NCBI RefSeq assembly: GCF_003672135.1
Contig: NC_039509.1
Location: forward strand, 14,456,663-14,520,662
Origin: Ooceraea biroi
Lineage: Eukaryota > Arthropoda > Insecta > Hymenoptera > Formicidae
Length of the DNA: 64,000 nt
Direction of reading: 5' to 3'
A program made the position numbers and the translations under genes. This document shows, one piece after another, positions 21,001-35,034 of the stretch. The first letter of the stretch is position 1, and every line of letters begins with the position of its first letter. The notes beneath the pieces were generated by a model. The model was not told the origin of the DNA, searched no databases, and saw only the letters and a list, made by a program, of their open reading frames with translations.

Positions 21001-23280
21001 AAGCTACTTATCCCGCGTATTTTCTGACTGTAACGTCTTGGGTAATCAGGGGATTGGAGTTTCCCATCTTTCCTTCGGATAAATAGCTTCTTGGCACGAC
21101 GCGATCGCTGTAATCGGAAATCCCGTTAAAATAATCTAAATTTTATAAATATATAAAAGAAATTAGGTTGTTACAGGAAATTACCTGAGAAATTGATACA
21201 TGATATTATTCGCTGTGCGGACGGGACAGTGTCGGATATTGATTTTCGGACTCACGTGCATGCGAACTTCTCTCGTTAAAGCATACCGAACGATGGAGAC
21301 GATGGCGTTATCCGCGCGTGTCGATTAATTCCTACGGTTACCCGACACATTTCCTTATTAAGGGCACCGTTGACTCAGCAAACAGATTTAATCAAGCTCG
21401 AGCGTGCGAATCGAGCGTGAAGCCTTCGCGCGTAAATTTACGACGATGATCGTCGCCGGGCGAGTTTCGTCCGTTTTAGATCCGCAATTTCCACGGACGC
21501 GCGGAAGTATCGCTTGCGCGGAAGTACATAGGGGAGCACCTCCGCAACAATCTTCGCCGCGGAGAGTGTGAGGCTGTTATCTCACCTCTTAATCTGCTCG
21601 GCAACTCCGTGAGAACGGTGGTGTAGTGCTCCAGGGCGAGCCGTGTCGTCGTCGACGGAAACGGCAACTTTAATGTATTCGAAAAGGGTCAAACTTCGGT
21701 CGCTACTTCGCCAACCTGCTCTCTGTGTGCCGCTCCGTCCTGTGCGAGCTGCCTACAGGACTCGATGTCCCTTCATTACGTCAGCAGGCCGACCCAATTT
21801 CTCGCAGAGCGCCTGAACTTTCGTCTTCGAATCCGGAACTTCAGCTGGAGACGCCACGCAGGAAGTTTCGAGAGGAGACGAAACACTTGCAGCTCTCTCG
21901 AAAATGGCGAGCACTTAGACGAGCGTCTAACTGAAGATCCCGTCCGTGTCTGTCTGCAAATAGATAGACGGCTGTGTTCATTAACTTATCTGACTGTTTC
22001 TTATGTACAAAATGCGGAATCTCCTGAAATAGAATTAAAAACACGTATCTTAATACTTTCACTGTGGAACGTTTCGGGCAAGAACTTTGGTCGCAAGCGG
22101 GCACTTTTAGTTATGACTCGTGATAGTTATGATATTTCGTACCTACATGCAAATCCGTTTTTTGCACGTATCCGCGATCAAACGACGGTATGCGAAAAAC
22201 CTATTTTTACGTGTCCCGCTCATCACCGACAATGTACGAAAAACACATTTTTATGTGACCCGATAATAATGTGTTAAGAAAGCAGATAGGAGAAAGTAAA
22301 TAAGAGTAGATAAATTTACAATATTAACGTAGAATTATGCTAGAATTTGATTAATCGATCGTAAAACGAGGAATGATATTAAGGTATGTAAATGTGACAA
22401 ATAACTTATATTTCATATTCATTTTACTCTTCAGTACAAAATGTATGAAGAAAGTTATATGACCTGTCCAAGTTACAGTAAATTTACGAGAAGTAAATGT
22501 AAAGAAAAATGCGATTCTTAATTTACGATTTTAGAACGTCGATCCCTCGACTTTGGTGTCGTGGACATAAGTTCAGTTCCGGAGTGCTAACTTTCGCAGT
22601 TGTGAGTAGTTGGCGGTTCCGTAGGAGATTCGCCCCGGGCTTGAAACTATTATTTCGAACTTCAAAAGGATATCTGTCAAGTCGAAGAAGACAGTCCTGG
22701 AAAGTCTCGGGGAAGATGTGATATGTGTTATTACATCTGGCAGCTTACACGATACGGTCGCTCGATTGTTATAAAATGAACTCGAAGCACTTGACGTATG
22801 TGTGCTGTTAACGCGGAGGGCAATGGTTGCAACTGTCCTAATTCGATTGTCGAATGTTTTCGATAAAATCCACTTGCAATTAGCACATTCGTAGTGTCAC
22901 GCGATAAACGGCAGACGTGTTAATGCGATTAGCTGTTTTTGGACTAACGGTGTTATCATTTTTTTATTGATGGTCTTTCTCTCGATTATAGCTATGAAAA
23001 TAAAGAGGAAAAGAGAGGAAGAGAGCAAGGTTAGTTATTTTGACAAAAGCGGCTTTGTGCATCGTACGATTAGCAATAATTACGGAGGCGATCTAAGTAT
23101 CACGTCACACGTATCCTCGATGTCGAGTTGATACCTATATATGTATATACATGTATGCACATATCCGGTAAAAGAGAATACTGCATGCAAGAGACGATAG
23201 CGTGCGGTAGTGCCTAATTCAAACGACCGCCGTGGGCACATGTGTGTAATGTCGTCCCAGAAGAGTCTAAGTGGCAAGTT
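21001..23280. other. non-coding stretch, small tandem repeat
   Basis: No gene recognised. The longest frame (21765-22277, plus) has no family motif. A 44-bp spaced repeat with CGAAAAAC lies at 22193 and 22237. Confidence 0.55.
22193..22262 (+). repeat. two imperfect tandem units, 44-bp period
   Basis: CGAAAAAC, then an A/T stretch with ACGTG or ATGTG and CCCG, occurs at 22193 and again at 22237. Only two units. Confidence 0.5.
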
Positions 23281-23660
23281 CAGCGGACCGGGGTCCCGGA
23301 GAATTTAATTTATAATTTTGCCACGAAATTTCGCGCCAGCGGGCAATAAAAAGCGCATTAGAGGGTCCCACCGCGCGAGACTGGAAAGTGGATTACCGGT
23401 TAGGTTGGCCGCCGGCCGGGGTGTGAGTTAATTAAAGGCCGTTCGAACTTTGGTCTTAGCCGGGGATGCATCCGCGAGGCTCGCCGAGTATTATCGCTCC
23501 GGCCTCGCGAACTTGGGGCACTTAATAGCGTCGCCGTAATATCATAAATGCACTTTTACTAGCCTTCAAGCGCGGGCGCGCCTGCGGACACCGAGGCGCG
23601 CTCCGCTTTCATGAATGCTTAAATATCAGGTCGCCCGCAGATCACTTTTCGCTCGATTAG
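23281..23660. promoter_or_regulatory. conserved-looking non-coding block
   Basis: A sharply bounded G+C-rich stretch with embedded A/T words typical of homeodomain or Hox sites: TTAATTTATAATTTT, CAATAAAA, GTTAATTAAAGG, ATCATAAATG, TCATGAATG. No open frame of note crosses it. The texture is that of insect developmental enhancers, but conservation cannot be measured here. Confidence 0.3.
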
Positions 23661-26130
23661 CCTTTCTATTCATTCCTGGGAATCAAGCGTGATATCATGC
23701 AAAACCGTTCTCGGCGGAAATAGAAAGACGAGAGCCTAAAATTATTATATTATGATATTCCTAGATATGCTAATCTAATTTTGAATTGGAACTGTATCAC
23801 ACGCATAGGTGATGCTATTATGTTTATTATATTGGATAGCTTTCTTTAATGTAAGAAAAGAACCGCAGAGCACTTTGATCTGACTCATAGAGAAAGTCGT
23901 AGTTGTATCATAAGAAAAGTTGTTCGGACTTCTTCCTCGAGAAGGAAAACTCGGGCTGAAATTAAAATGTGCATCAAAGTTTAGGAACGAAGATTAAAGC
24001 ACTACCCAAACTCAACCGAGTAATTTCATCCGATGAACTTTTTCTTTCTCTTTTTTTCTTCTTTCTTATGCCATGTAAAATTATCCAAATCTTCTAATAA
24101 CATCGCAGTTTACGACACCTGAAACGCCAGCGTCCAAAATTTGTATTAAAACATTATTCTGAGAGTTTCTCTCAGTTCACACATTGTAATTCCAATCGAC
24201 AAACTCTCAGGAGGAACCAATTAAAATTTTCTCCCGTAAAACGATTAATATCCCCGCGATAAAGTGCTTTTATATACGGCAGATTCTTCGACGTTGAGGC
24301 TCTATCGATTAATAGCCTCTTATCCATTTAACGACCAAATCTTTCACCGACCGGAACAGCGAGCGTTCCGGTATTCAGTCGAATATCCTATCGTGCACTA
24401 GGAAAGTTTCTCGCTCTCTTTTTATTTCATGAACGTGTGAAATATAGCTTTGATCTCTCGTGATTTTAGCACGATCTATATCATCCGTATAGAACCATTA
24501 TCGTAAGTCGCAATAACGAATTTATATCTCTTAAACGGTCTCTCGTTTTTATGCGACAGAAGAGTTTAAATCGATCGCGATGGCGAATAATTGAAGAGCA
24601 AGTGAAAGTATGAATTATATAATAAAAATATATCTTATTGATGATAGTTATATTTCTCAAAATGGCTTCGATCAAGCGCCGGGCTATCCTTCAAGCTTTC
24701 GCGTTTGAACACATTGATGACGGTTACCTCGTTGCCACGACACTATAACTCCCGTAAGAGCCAGGGTCGCCGTAGATTACAATTATCCGAAAATGGCCAC
24801 GCGCGAGTAGGACCGTAGGAACTCTCCTGCAGTTACGATCACGCCAAGCCACCTTCCAGAAGTGGAACCAACATCGCAGCTTGGGTAATAGTCGGCTACC
24901 CACTAAATTCTAATAAATATCAACGGTCATATATATATAGGAAATCGTATAGGATTCTTTCGCGAACAACCTAAGTATTATTAATTGTCATGCGACGCCG
25001 GAAACACTTTTGATTTTGGGAATCCTTCCCGGCAGCAAGCTGCACATTGAATGCTCACGTCGTTAATATCACGTTTTCCTGCTGATGCAAAAGCTAATAC
25101 AAAAGAAAAAATATGGAAAATCAATTTTTCTCTTTCGTCGCATCAAATATAGGTGTAATTTTTCATTTACAACAAAAGCGTCTGATTTGCTGCGGCAGGT
25201 GCGCCTTTGGGTAACACGGAATTTGGAATTACATTAAGTTTCTGTACAAAGAACACGCGAGATACTTATTCGAAAGTCTTTACGTAATCAGTGCTACGAT
25301 ACTCTGCACTTGATTATACGCCACGCTTTTTCCGCCGCACGCCGGCACAGATGTACAGATAGGCTGTCCATTCTCGTTTTAATAATCTCGGTTCTCGTGC
25401 AATAATTATAAGACTGCGCGGAGATGTTCCGAGGGAAATGTACCTCTCCCCGACTTTGCCGGGACCTCCTTATTACCGAATGCGGAAGTACGAGAAGAGG
25501 GATGATGCGGTACTCTGCGCCGAAATTACTACGAATGAAGTCCTCAATCTTAATAAACTTCAGCCGCCTTCCATCCGCCTTCGGCTTTCACTCTTTTGCG
25601 CTCCCCTCCGCAGTTCATCCCCTGTCAGCTGATTCGGAATTCTTGCAAGAGTCCCGGTCCCAGCGCGAGGAATCTAGACAGGACACCGCGGACTTGAAAC
25701 GGCGATGTGAACATTCCGGGCGTGGAATACTCCTGCCTTCGCGTCATTAATCTGTTCGACGAGGATGAAGAAGGTGGCTAAGGGTAGAGCGGTGTTATTT
25801 TCCCGCTCGGAACGAATCTTGGGCGCGCGCAACGTAGAATTCTTCGTCTTAATAAACGTCAACGCTCCTCTCTTCCGGCTCCTAGATCTTTCGCTCTATG
25901 TTTGGGTCTTGGCAGAGTTCATAGACGCAGAACGTGATGCATGCGCGTTCTCCTAGATACGTATCAACGTTACACTATATCCAATGATTCAAACAAATGC
26001 ATACTTGTTCATTGGCGAATCAGATGCTAAAATGTAAACGGCATTTCAAGTTCACTCAAACTGGTAACAGAAAGGTAGAGTTGCTGACGTGGAATGTTAC
26101 GATGATAGTTGATACCTGAAACTTAAGATT
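23661..26130. other. mostly A+T-rich non-coding stretch
   Basis: Nothing gene-like. A polypyrimidine run lies near 24040-24068. Overlapping frames at 25424-25750 are without motifs. Confidence 0.6.
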
Positions 26131-28880
26131 GATCATGAGCGCAGGAAGATGCGTCCGCTCCAAGGGCAATGAGATGCTTCTGTTTGATTCGCAGCTCTCC
26201 GCAAATGCGCCGCCGTTCTAATTAGGACTCTAAATGCCGATGCGATAATCTCTCGAGGATCGCTTGGAAGTAACGTCGTTACGTGCATTCCGCGTGCCTG
26301 AATATCGTGAACTAGCGTGCAGCCAGCCCCCTCCGTCACTGCGATCTCCCTGCTAAATATCATCCATCGTCCCCCTCGAAGTCCTTCAAACTCCGTCGCG
26401 GTACCCCCGTACCATTCCTAGACGTATATCCGGAGCGCGTCCGGACGTGTAATCCAATCCGACTGTTACATGCACGCCAGGAACTCTTGACGGAGTTCTG
26501 AAGCTGCCCACAATAACCGACGTTTCATCTTTCGAGAGTCTCCTCTGCCCCGGCAGTTGCCAGCGCATTAACCGCCGAAATATTCGCGGCTGGAATTCGC
26601 CCGACGTCGGTGGATAATATTCCCCGAGTATCGCAAATTACGCCGCATCCCTTTTTCGAATACCTGCGCGAACGTTGGTTCCCGCTACACCTCGTAGCGA
26701 TTAATTTAATAGATTTACCAGGTTTAATATTGGTAATCTTTGCAATTAACGGATCTCTCCCCCCAGATTTACCACGCGATTTACTCCGCGAAACGCGGAA
26801 TTGTTATCGATTCTCTGATTAATAACATTCCGTTCTCGACCGGTGCAGAATACTGTGTTTGCTCGCGACGAGGATCGTTTCAGAAACTGTAAGGCCGACA
26901 GTTTTGCGACGTTTTCCTGCATGGCGCCCGTAACTGTGTCCCGAGATCAACATTAATTAGTACCCAAGCGGTAAAATTTGTAGCAGATATTGTGCACCCA
27001 GCGGGAAGTTTCGAAGTAATCCCGAAGTTTATTACATTGCTGCACTTACGTGAAATCGAGCGCCACCTAATTCCAGGGGTGTGTGCCGTTGCGAATATCA
27101 TTGTGAAAATTCCATCGCCGGGGCGTCCGCGGAATTTTTCTCCCGACAACTCGTTTCCCGGCATTTTGGTAATATCAGATACCAAGGATAACTCGGCCCA
27201 AGTTTCGAAAATTGTTGGTAAAATGTCTGCACGCCGCGCCTCGCGCTACGCGGTCGATGAGCGCCACTGCTGCGTCGTGGTATGTTCCTCCACAAGGTTC
27301 TCGTGATACTCAAGCCACTCGAAGGTAACTCACCATTGGACTCTGAGATTCCAACGTTCTGGAACGTAGCTCGCGCTCTCCGCGTCCACGTCGCTCTCCA
27401 CGGTCTCGGCATTGTTTCCAAAATTGTCGAACCTCGCGACCGTACTTAACGTTCAAATCGCGCTTTGGAATAGATGGGTGCGTCAATCGGATAATTGATA
27501 TCGCTGTGAAGACACGGATATCGCATTTCACCTAACACCGTGATCAGCATGATTAAATGTAATTCTGAAACTGAATTACTCGATATCAAGATCACATTTC
27601 TAGTAATTGCCAATTGAGAATCAAGCGCTGAGCCACATTATACTTTTAATCTCATTTAATTTTTAGTCCCATTTAATATTAATGTTTACATTATTTGCTC
27701 GATAAGTCTTCCAATGTTGATATAAACGTTTGACGATTATATCGCCTGCAAGATCGCGGCAAATCGCTACAGAGTACTGCTCGCAGATCGATCCTGCGGA
27801 AATAATGGCACCGCACGCGGTCGCCAATTTCTTATCGCACCCTCGAAGACGTCCGGACCATCTGGACATCAGGCAGACGCAGATCCGTAAGTATTATCGC
27901 CGAATAATATGCCAGTCGGTTGTCGCCGGTCTGTAATCCCGTCGAGGGACGACTCATCGAAACGGCTCTCCATCCGTCGCTTCATCCCGCTAATCCTCGG
28001 TTCGCTCACGTTAATTGAAAACTTTGTCACCGCGCTCCCCGAGCTGAGATATTAACATTCATCGTCGTGCGGAGCATCACCTAACGCTTCATCCATTAAG
28101 AGTTACATCCATTCACTCCCCCTCCCTTCTTCCTAATCTGAACTCACACCTCACCGCAGCCCCGTTCATCCTCTCAGTTCTGGGAGAGTACTCTGCTCCA
28201 ACTCGTCATCTTTCTGCTTCCGTGGCCAAGATCGTCGTGGGACTGCCTAGCAGATGCCGCGACTTAATCGTAGCCGAAGCAGATACGAAGACGGGAAGTT
28301 CTGCTTCTGGGACGAGGGGAGGAAACGCCTGTCGGCGGCAGCTAGGCGGATCGTCGCATCGTCCTTCCACTTGGAACGTATCCGCGGGACACGTAATCGC
28401 TGTTGGACTGCCTCTTGTTCGCGCTGCACGTAACGGCTGTGAAATCTAGATTCGCAGTTTCCCGTTTGCCTGGATGATTAATCCGGCAGTGTTCGGTACC
28501 GACACGTGACTTTATCAACCAGCGTTAAATCGAAACACCCAGCCGATGAGGAAAGCGGCAGAATGCGAAATGTAGGTACTTGGCTCTTTTCGAAGTCGGA
28601 GATCCGAAATTCTGGATGTGTTCTTTAATTTCTGGACGAAAGTTGGAACGGATTGAATTTTTCTAATATTCATGTTTCTGCACGTCAAGTGTCTGTCCGT
28701 TTAACTTGCAGTAGTTCCAACTCACGTCAGTTTCGTCCGATAAGCAGACAGAATTCGGAAATCGCGAAAATTCGTTGGCGATATTTGACAAGTTTGGATG
28801 GGTCGAACTTGGCCCAACTCCCGCCGAAATCCAAAACATTTTTCCAAAGTTCCTGAGCTGCGAACTCGGTCGGTGATCGT
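26131..28880. other. CpG-rich non-coding region
   Basis: No gene recognised. 26940-27190 has the mixed texture (TTAATTAG, GTTTATTACATTG within G+C-rich flanks) expected of conserved non-coding sequence. Open frames there are short and overlap on both strands. Confidence 0.5.
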
Positions 28881-29026
28881 CAGTCTGACCTAAAAGACTG
28901 CGAGGGTCAGGTCTTTGACGTACCTCGATAATTACACGTCAAAGGCGACAGGTAGTTATAACACAATGTGCTAAGCTATAAGAGACCCTGAGACGCGCGT
29001 CAAAATGGTGGGCTTGATGCGCGTCT
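28881..29026. other. three consecutive hairpins
   Basis: Within 146 bp three separate stems occur. First, CTGACC/GGTCAG at 28885-28910 (or alternatively CAGTCT/AGACTG at 28881-28900). Second, CTTTGACGT/ACGTCAAAG at 28913-28944. Third, a 12-bp stem with one G-T wobble, AGACGCGCGTCA/TGATGCGCGTCT, at 28991-29026. The density suggests a structured RNA or a protein-binding cluster. No known RNA family was recognised. Confidence 0.35.
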
Positions 29027-30760
29027 GGGTGTGATGATCGTACCTATAGCGTCGTCTCTCTAGTCGTATCAAAACTATGCAAACTTCCTCTAGATTGAAA
29101 AAGGGATCTTACTTGTCACGAAAATTAATGTTCTGACATATAAGAGAAATCATACGACACGTTATTGATTTCTCGATAATCTCTCTCACTTAATCTCAGC
29201 ATCAAAGTAAATTTATCAATAATTAATAAATTATCTTTTGTATTTATCTTTTATTGATGTTTTGCTTGGACTCACGATTTACTTTCACTTATATTAATTA
29301 GATAATGCTTACATTAATTCTTCATCGAAATAATTTTTATCAAAGAAGTATTTCGGAAAGAAATAACTGAATACAAAGACTTAAAGTTAAAAATATGATA
29401 CACTAAAATTACAAGCACGTATTTCTTGCACTTTGCAAGCACGACTTGCTCCATTACCAGCTACTCCACCGTTGCTGCATCCTTCTAATCATGATTAATA
29501 CCGTTCTCCTTAGCCGAACTACCAGTGTCTTCATTTAGAACGATAATGCCGCGTGATGTCGTAGTTCCACGAAAATGTCGTAGCTCACGCGTGCACTCGC
29601 AGGGTTGAAATATTTAGTGGAAGACTGGCGGTAGTTCCTCCACGACGAGGAAACCTCGCTCGGGCGAAGATATGTGTCGTCCCCGAAAAGCGAGAATGAA
29701 AAGCCGGCTAGGCCGGGAAATTGGGCATCCTTGGCCCCCCGTTGCGCCCGGCAAGATTAACTTTTAAAGTGCTTTAAGGAGCAAGCTCCGACAGGTCAGG
29801 GTTTATTACTCAATTTGGATGATAGACGAACCGAGCGGAACGGAGAGAAAGCCGCGAACTTACGCCATCACGCGCGCGAGGTGTGTCCTCGTCCCGGATT
29901 GGAATCCTCGAGGATTAAACGAATGCCTCGTGTTTGTCGAGTTCCAGAAGAGAAAAGAAGATATTTAGAAAGGAATAAGAATTTTATATATTATATAATA
30001 TATATAAAATGCTATATAGCAAAGATACGACATGCCAAATCCAATGAATTTATACATGTTCCTCAACTGGAGGAAAAAGAGCATTTCTTTATCTTGCTTT
30101 TATTTTTCTTTTATTTTGCTCTTTGAAACAATTTTGATGAACAGGACTGTTCTCGAGAAAATGACAGTTTTCATGCATGTACGACATAAATTCATTCATT
30201 GTTATGTTTAATTAGTGAACTGTTTCGCGTTGAAAATGCAACTGACGAATATTAGTAGCTTGAGGAAAAAGATTTGTTAAACAAGATTGATATAGATATT
30301 CCATTTAATTTCCATGCTTGCGAGAAACGTGTTTTGTTACGGCACGGAAAAATCGTGAACATTTTTCTGCGAAATGAACTAAATATTTTAATTCTCGTTA
30401 GAAGAGAGCAATTTTATGGAACGCCAAATAGAACAGAGCGGCATTTCCGCTCAAGTCGAGTTTCGGATTTAACAGTAATTAGTCGTCCAATTAACGGAGC
30501 TGTAACGAAGTAGAAATTCATTCTGCATTCTGCTTGAGTTTCTTAACATATTCTCATCCCAACTGCGAAATCGTGTTTCTATTTAGAGAGTTGAAGCTGA
30601 GTTTAAATTTTGATATTCGGTGCATACAAATTTCTAACTTTCGATTAACTAATAGCACGAAGCTCTGATTTAATTTTTATCTTACGTACATGTGTACGCA
30701 CTTTTTTTGAGAGTGTATTCCGCAAAATATATAATATAATCTATATACGCGGGAACATCA

Positions 30761-30797
30761 GAGAGAAAGAGAGAAAGAGAGAGAGAGAGAGAAAGAG
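30761..30797. repeat. (GA)n / GAAAGA microsatellite
   Basis: Imperfect GA run with AAA interruptions. Confidence 0.9.
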
Positions 30798-32046
30798 GAA
30801 TCGCATATATATAAGTGTACATTTAATGCAAACACGATGCACGTGCCTGCTGCTTTAAATTAATGGAAACTACTTTCAGAGATAAATTAATATCTGCTTG
30901 GCTACGCGCTGTATTTTATGACGTAAATAACCGTCGACGTCGAATCGGTGACCCGCGCAACTGCTGCGGAGTAATTTATTAATTTCAGAATTTAATCTGT
31001 CGGCATTTCTCACGAGTAACTCAGTCAATAATATTATTAATTCACAAGTGATGGTACATGTGCATACGCGAAAAACATAATGCTCCCCAAATAAATGCTC
31101 CGCAAAACAGACTCCAATCTAGATGTCTCTCTGGATTTTTCTACCTACGGCCGAATCGATGATTATCATCGCGGCAAAATTACTTTTGAATTTATGAGTG
31201 TTTGTATAAGGGACAGTATGCAATTGCGAATATAAATCATGCCTATATATGTTTCGTGTTGTCGGGCTGGATTTTTGAAAATTTCGCTTTTCCAATTAAA
31301 ATTTTTTCAACCTCCAATTAGTTTCAATATATCGTGGACATTCTTGAACCGAAATGTCACCAGTTACGGAAGATTCTTATGTATATTTGTGACATGATAG
31401 AAGAGATATTATTGTAACAGATATTATCATAAGCAATATTTTACGTAATTAACTATGTTTTAATCAACGATTTAAATTTCACTCTATCTTGTGTACCCAA
31501 AAATAATATTTTGCGGCGGAATCGAAATGATTTCTATTTTAATAGGATTATTTGACACTCCTAGATTGACTGGCAGCGCGATAAAACGTGCCCTGATCTA
31601 CTGCTTTTTGCTCGTTTCCATCGTTCGATGAAAATGGCGGCGCGATTATCGAGAAGTGTTACGGTCTGCACTCAGCAGTAATTGCCATCCATTACGGCTC
31701 GATCCATGCACAAGCGAGAAACGCTCTCTCAAGTGGAACCTCTTTGTCTTTGTCCTGATGCACACAGAGTGCATCTTTCCTGTCGCGATACTAATTGCCA
31801 AATGCAGTGCCCAGCGTCTTCATTAACCAGCTCAACTTAATTATCTCGGCACTTAGGGCAGCTGCGTATAGGATATTCTTCATCAAACGCGTACATATGA
31901 TTTTTAAAGGAGAATTAGATGTTAGACGATATGATAGATGATATAACATATAAATGCACATCGTCGATGGTGACATTTCGTTTCGAGCATGTCCATGACC
32001 TATGATACGAATAATTGCATTCAATAATTACATGTCAGACAACATA

Positions 32047-32134
32047 ATTTATTAATTTATATATTTATTATTATTTATATATTTATATATTTATTATTTA
32101 TATATTTATATATTTATTAATTTATTAATAAATA
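32047..32134. repeat. TTTATATA-type A+T minisatellite
   Basis: Repeated TATTTATATATTTAT units over about 90 bp, with no G or C. Confidence 0.85.
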
Positions 32135-33610
32135 TAGCACTTTAAAACAATAAAATACGTCCTGTGTGATTAATAAATACCTTCTTACCGAAGAAGAACC
32201 ATTATGTTCATGTTGGATGTAACAAATTTTTCCGCAATTGTTTTCCAGAAATGAAATGCTCTTATCCGGTTATTAAACTGGTCAAGCTTGATCAATTTAA
32301 ATTGATATGTGACCCGATTGAATTGGATTATTATAGTTTGAAACAATATTGCTGCAAATGTATGATATTTTAACTTCATAATTCTTCGTACTTTTGCTTT
32401 ACGATATCGTTCTAAAAGAGAATGCTCGTGAGTAAGTTATTCTCAGACTTTTTGTACACTTTCTTCTTCGCGGAAGGATCCTATTAGCGGCAATCGCTAG
32501 TTTGTGCTCCGTATCGAGAATCTTTATTACCTTTCAATTAACACGTTGCTCGGATAGAAACGGTCGATGTTTACTCTCGATCGATCAGCTGGTTATACAT
32601 GCCGAAGCGAGCCGCGCGCGGATTATTTAATAACTATCGGCAAATCGTTCCAGAGAGGAGCTTCTAATTACATTTCCACTCAATGTCAATTGGAGCATCA
32701 AAGATCCAGGTCATAATCTAGCCGAGAAGCGCCCCATGGAGTTCACTTGGCATCGTCCTGCCATCCTGTCTCGCTTAATCTGATTGCCACGCCACTTGCT
32801 TTATAGTTTCGACTACGCGCCTTCGAGGCGGGACGGTAGATTATTAAAAGATAGAGATAGAATATTGGAAGAACGGAAAGAGCGAAAAAGTGATCGAGTA
32901 AGCGAATCATCACGGCAGCTCTTGAAGAGTTAACCGAGCGTGAGTAGCGTTAGTATCTCCAACGAGAACAAGGGGGTGGCGTTTCAACCGATCGAGATTG
33001 TTATTCGCGGAAATCCGGATGCATCGGTATCGACAACCGGGCTCGCTGAAATATCGTTAAGTATCGCCTATTATTTATACGCTAGTCAGCAATTTGATAC
33101 CCGACGCGCCGTTAATTACTGCGAAAGCGACGCCTGTGTAAAAGCGTCGCCTCTACCGTGGCAAAATGCCATCAGCGTTTTCGTTGTAATTTTGTTACCG
33201 TGTCAATGACCGCCCGCCTTTGAGCTCGGCTTATTAGCGTCGTAGGAGCTAGGTGCAGTCTAATGATCGTCACGATGAGACTATATAACGAGATTTGTTC
33301 TCTAATATCGTTCAATGATGTGCAAACTAAAGAGCTACTATCTGTCGTAATCCAAAGTGCTCTTAATATTGCATTAGAGAAGGAAAGATTTATGTACCAT
33401 GAATCTGTTCAATTATTAACAATTTAATTATTAACAAGTCGTGCAGATTGAAAATTATGATACAAGCAGATCATACCAAAGGCTCTAAATAAATTTAGTT
33501 TCCTACATGACAATGGTCAATTAAATTTAACTTCACTTTCTATATTGTTCTTTCTATCTTTCTATTATTAATATTTATTCTATTAATAGTATTCTATCAT
33601 CATGTTTCTT

Positions 33611-33640
33611 CCTTCTCTCTTTCTCTCTCTCTCTGATTCT
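33611..33640. repeat. (CT)n microsatellite
   Basis: Short CT run with TT interruptions. Confidence 0.85.
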
Positions 33641-34988
33641 CTTTCTGGATTATGCTTCATTTAAACGAACAATTCTTGCAGCGCAGATAATTTAATAGAT
33701 TACCCCACTACGTGTCGCTTATGGCTCGGTCGCTTTAACGTGTTCTCTGCGCCCCTAATTGAAGCAATCTCGCACTCACAAGTTAGAGATGGCTGGCCTT
33801 CGAGAGAGACAGTCGAGGGGGTAAAAGCGAAGACCAAATCTAATGAGCACCGCGGCGGATGCGGAGCGTAGCTTTTCGCTACGCGAATCAATACATAACG
33901 AATCGCTGCCACAAAGCGTTCGCTTCTCCGACAAAGGCGAAGGCTATTATCAGTTAAGCGAGTTACCGGTGTACGTACCTATGTACTGCCAGTCCCACAC
34001 ATTTCTCTGACATGGCGTCCGTTTCTGGCCGCGCCGGGCTATTAATCGCACATTAACATTAGTCACTCGCATTTCACCGTTGAGCTGCGATGCTTTCACT
34101 CGAGCGTGTCGAAGCGGAAAAAGGGTACATCAAGCGAATCCGCGGGTAGTCATAAGGGTTATCCCAATTGATTTTCGTGACGTAGGGGTAACGCTTACGT
34201 TGACTCTTATGCCGACAATGAATTCAAATTTCTTCCTCGAAATGAGAAATTCTATGGGTCTAATGGCATTTACCAGTAATTTCTTAAAAATATTACATTG
34301 CTACTTATAAATAAGAAGTAATCTGATATTTATTTTTTTAGAGAAAACCTATCATGTGGTCAATTCAAATATTAAAAAGTAAATTGTGTTTTGTTATTAA
34401 TTAACGGCAAAGGCAGGAACACAATCCCAAAAATAATTGCAGCAAAAGATTTTAGCGCTGTAGCCGGATGAAATGCTAGATAGGATTTCAGAGAAAAAAT
34501 ATATGATGGCAGATGAAACGGTCGCATCTTTCTCTGTTTTTTCGGAATCCGGCATTCATCGAGACAATTTAATCGGTGACAAGATATAGACGGAAACAGA
34601 CACGAAAAAAGGGCTGTCTCCATTCGACAACCTCGACTCTCGTCGAACAATACTGCGATCGGCCTCAATAGCCGGCCTCGATCCGAACAATCTCTCCGTT
34701 CGATTCGGCATCAAGAGATAGATCCAGAATCCACGTATAACCCATCGGGATGTCAGTGATCCTGTACGAAACGAAATGGCACGGATCATCCACTCGGTAG
34801 ATACCGATCGAGACCAAGAATAAGGGCCAAGGTTTCCCGACGAAAATCAGGTTTTTCCTGCACTCTTCCTATCCTCTATCCCCTATCTCTATCACGTAGC
34901 TGCGGCCTTCAACGGAAAAACTAAAAAGTATCTCGCTGAAATAGACTGGCGATAGATAGAATGTGGATGGAGAATAAGACACAGGAGT

Positions 34989-35034
34989 AGAGAGAGGGAG
35001 AGGGAGAGACAGACAGACAGAGAGACTAAGAGAG
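34989..35034. repeat. GA / GACA microsatellite
   Basis: GAGAGGGAGAGGGAGA followed by three ACAG units and more GA. Confidence 0.85.

Larger units (their letters stand above)
29027..32800. other. A+T-rich non-coding stretch with simple repeats
   Basis: No gene. GA repeat at 30761 and an AT-rich repeat at 32047. A G+C-richer patch at 29630-29830 looks non-coding. Confidence 0.6.

Noticed and set aside
21765..22277. 170-residue plus-strand frame.
   Set aside because: No motif or homology recognised. It overlaps an antisense frame and ends in tandem-repeat sequence.
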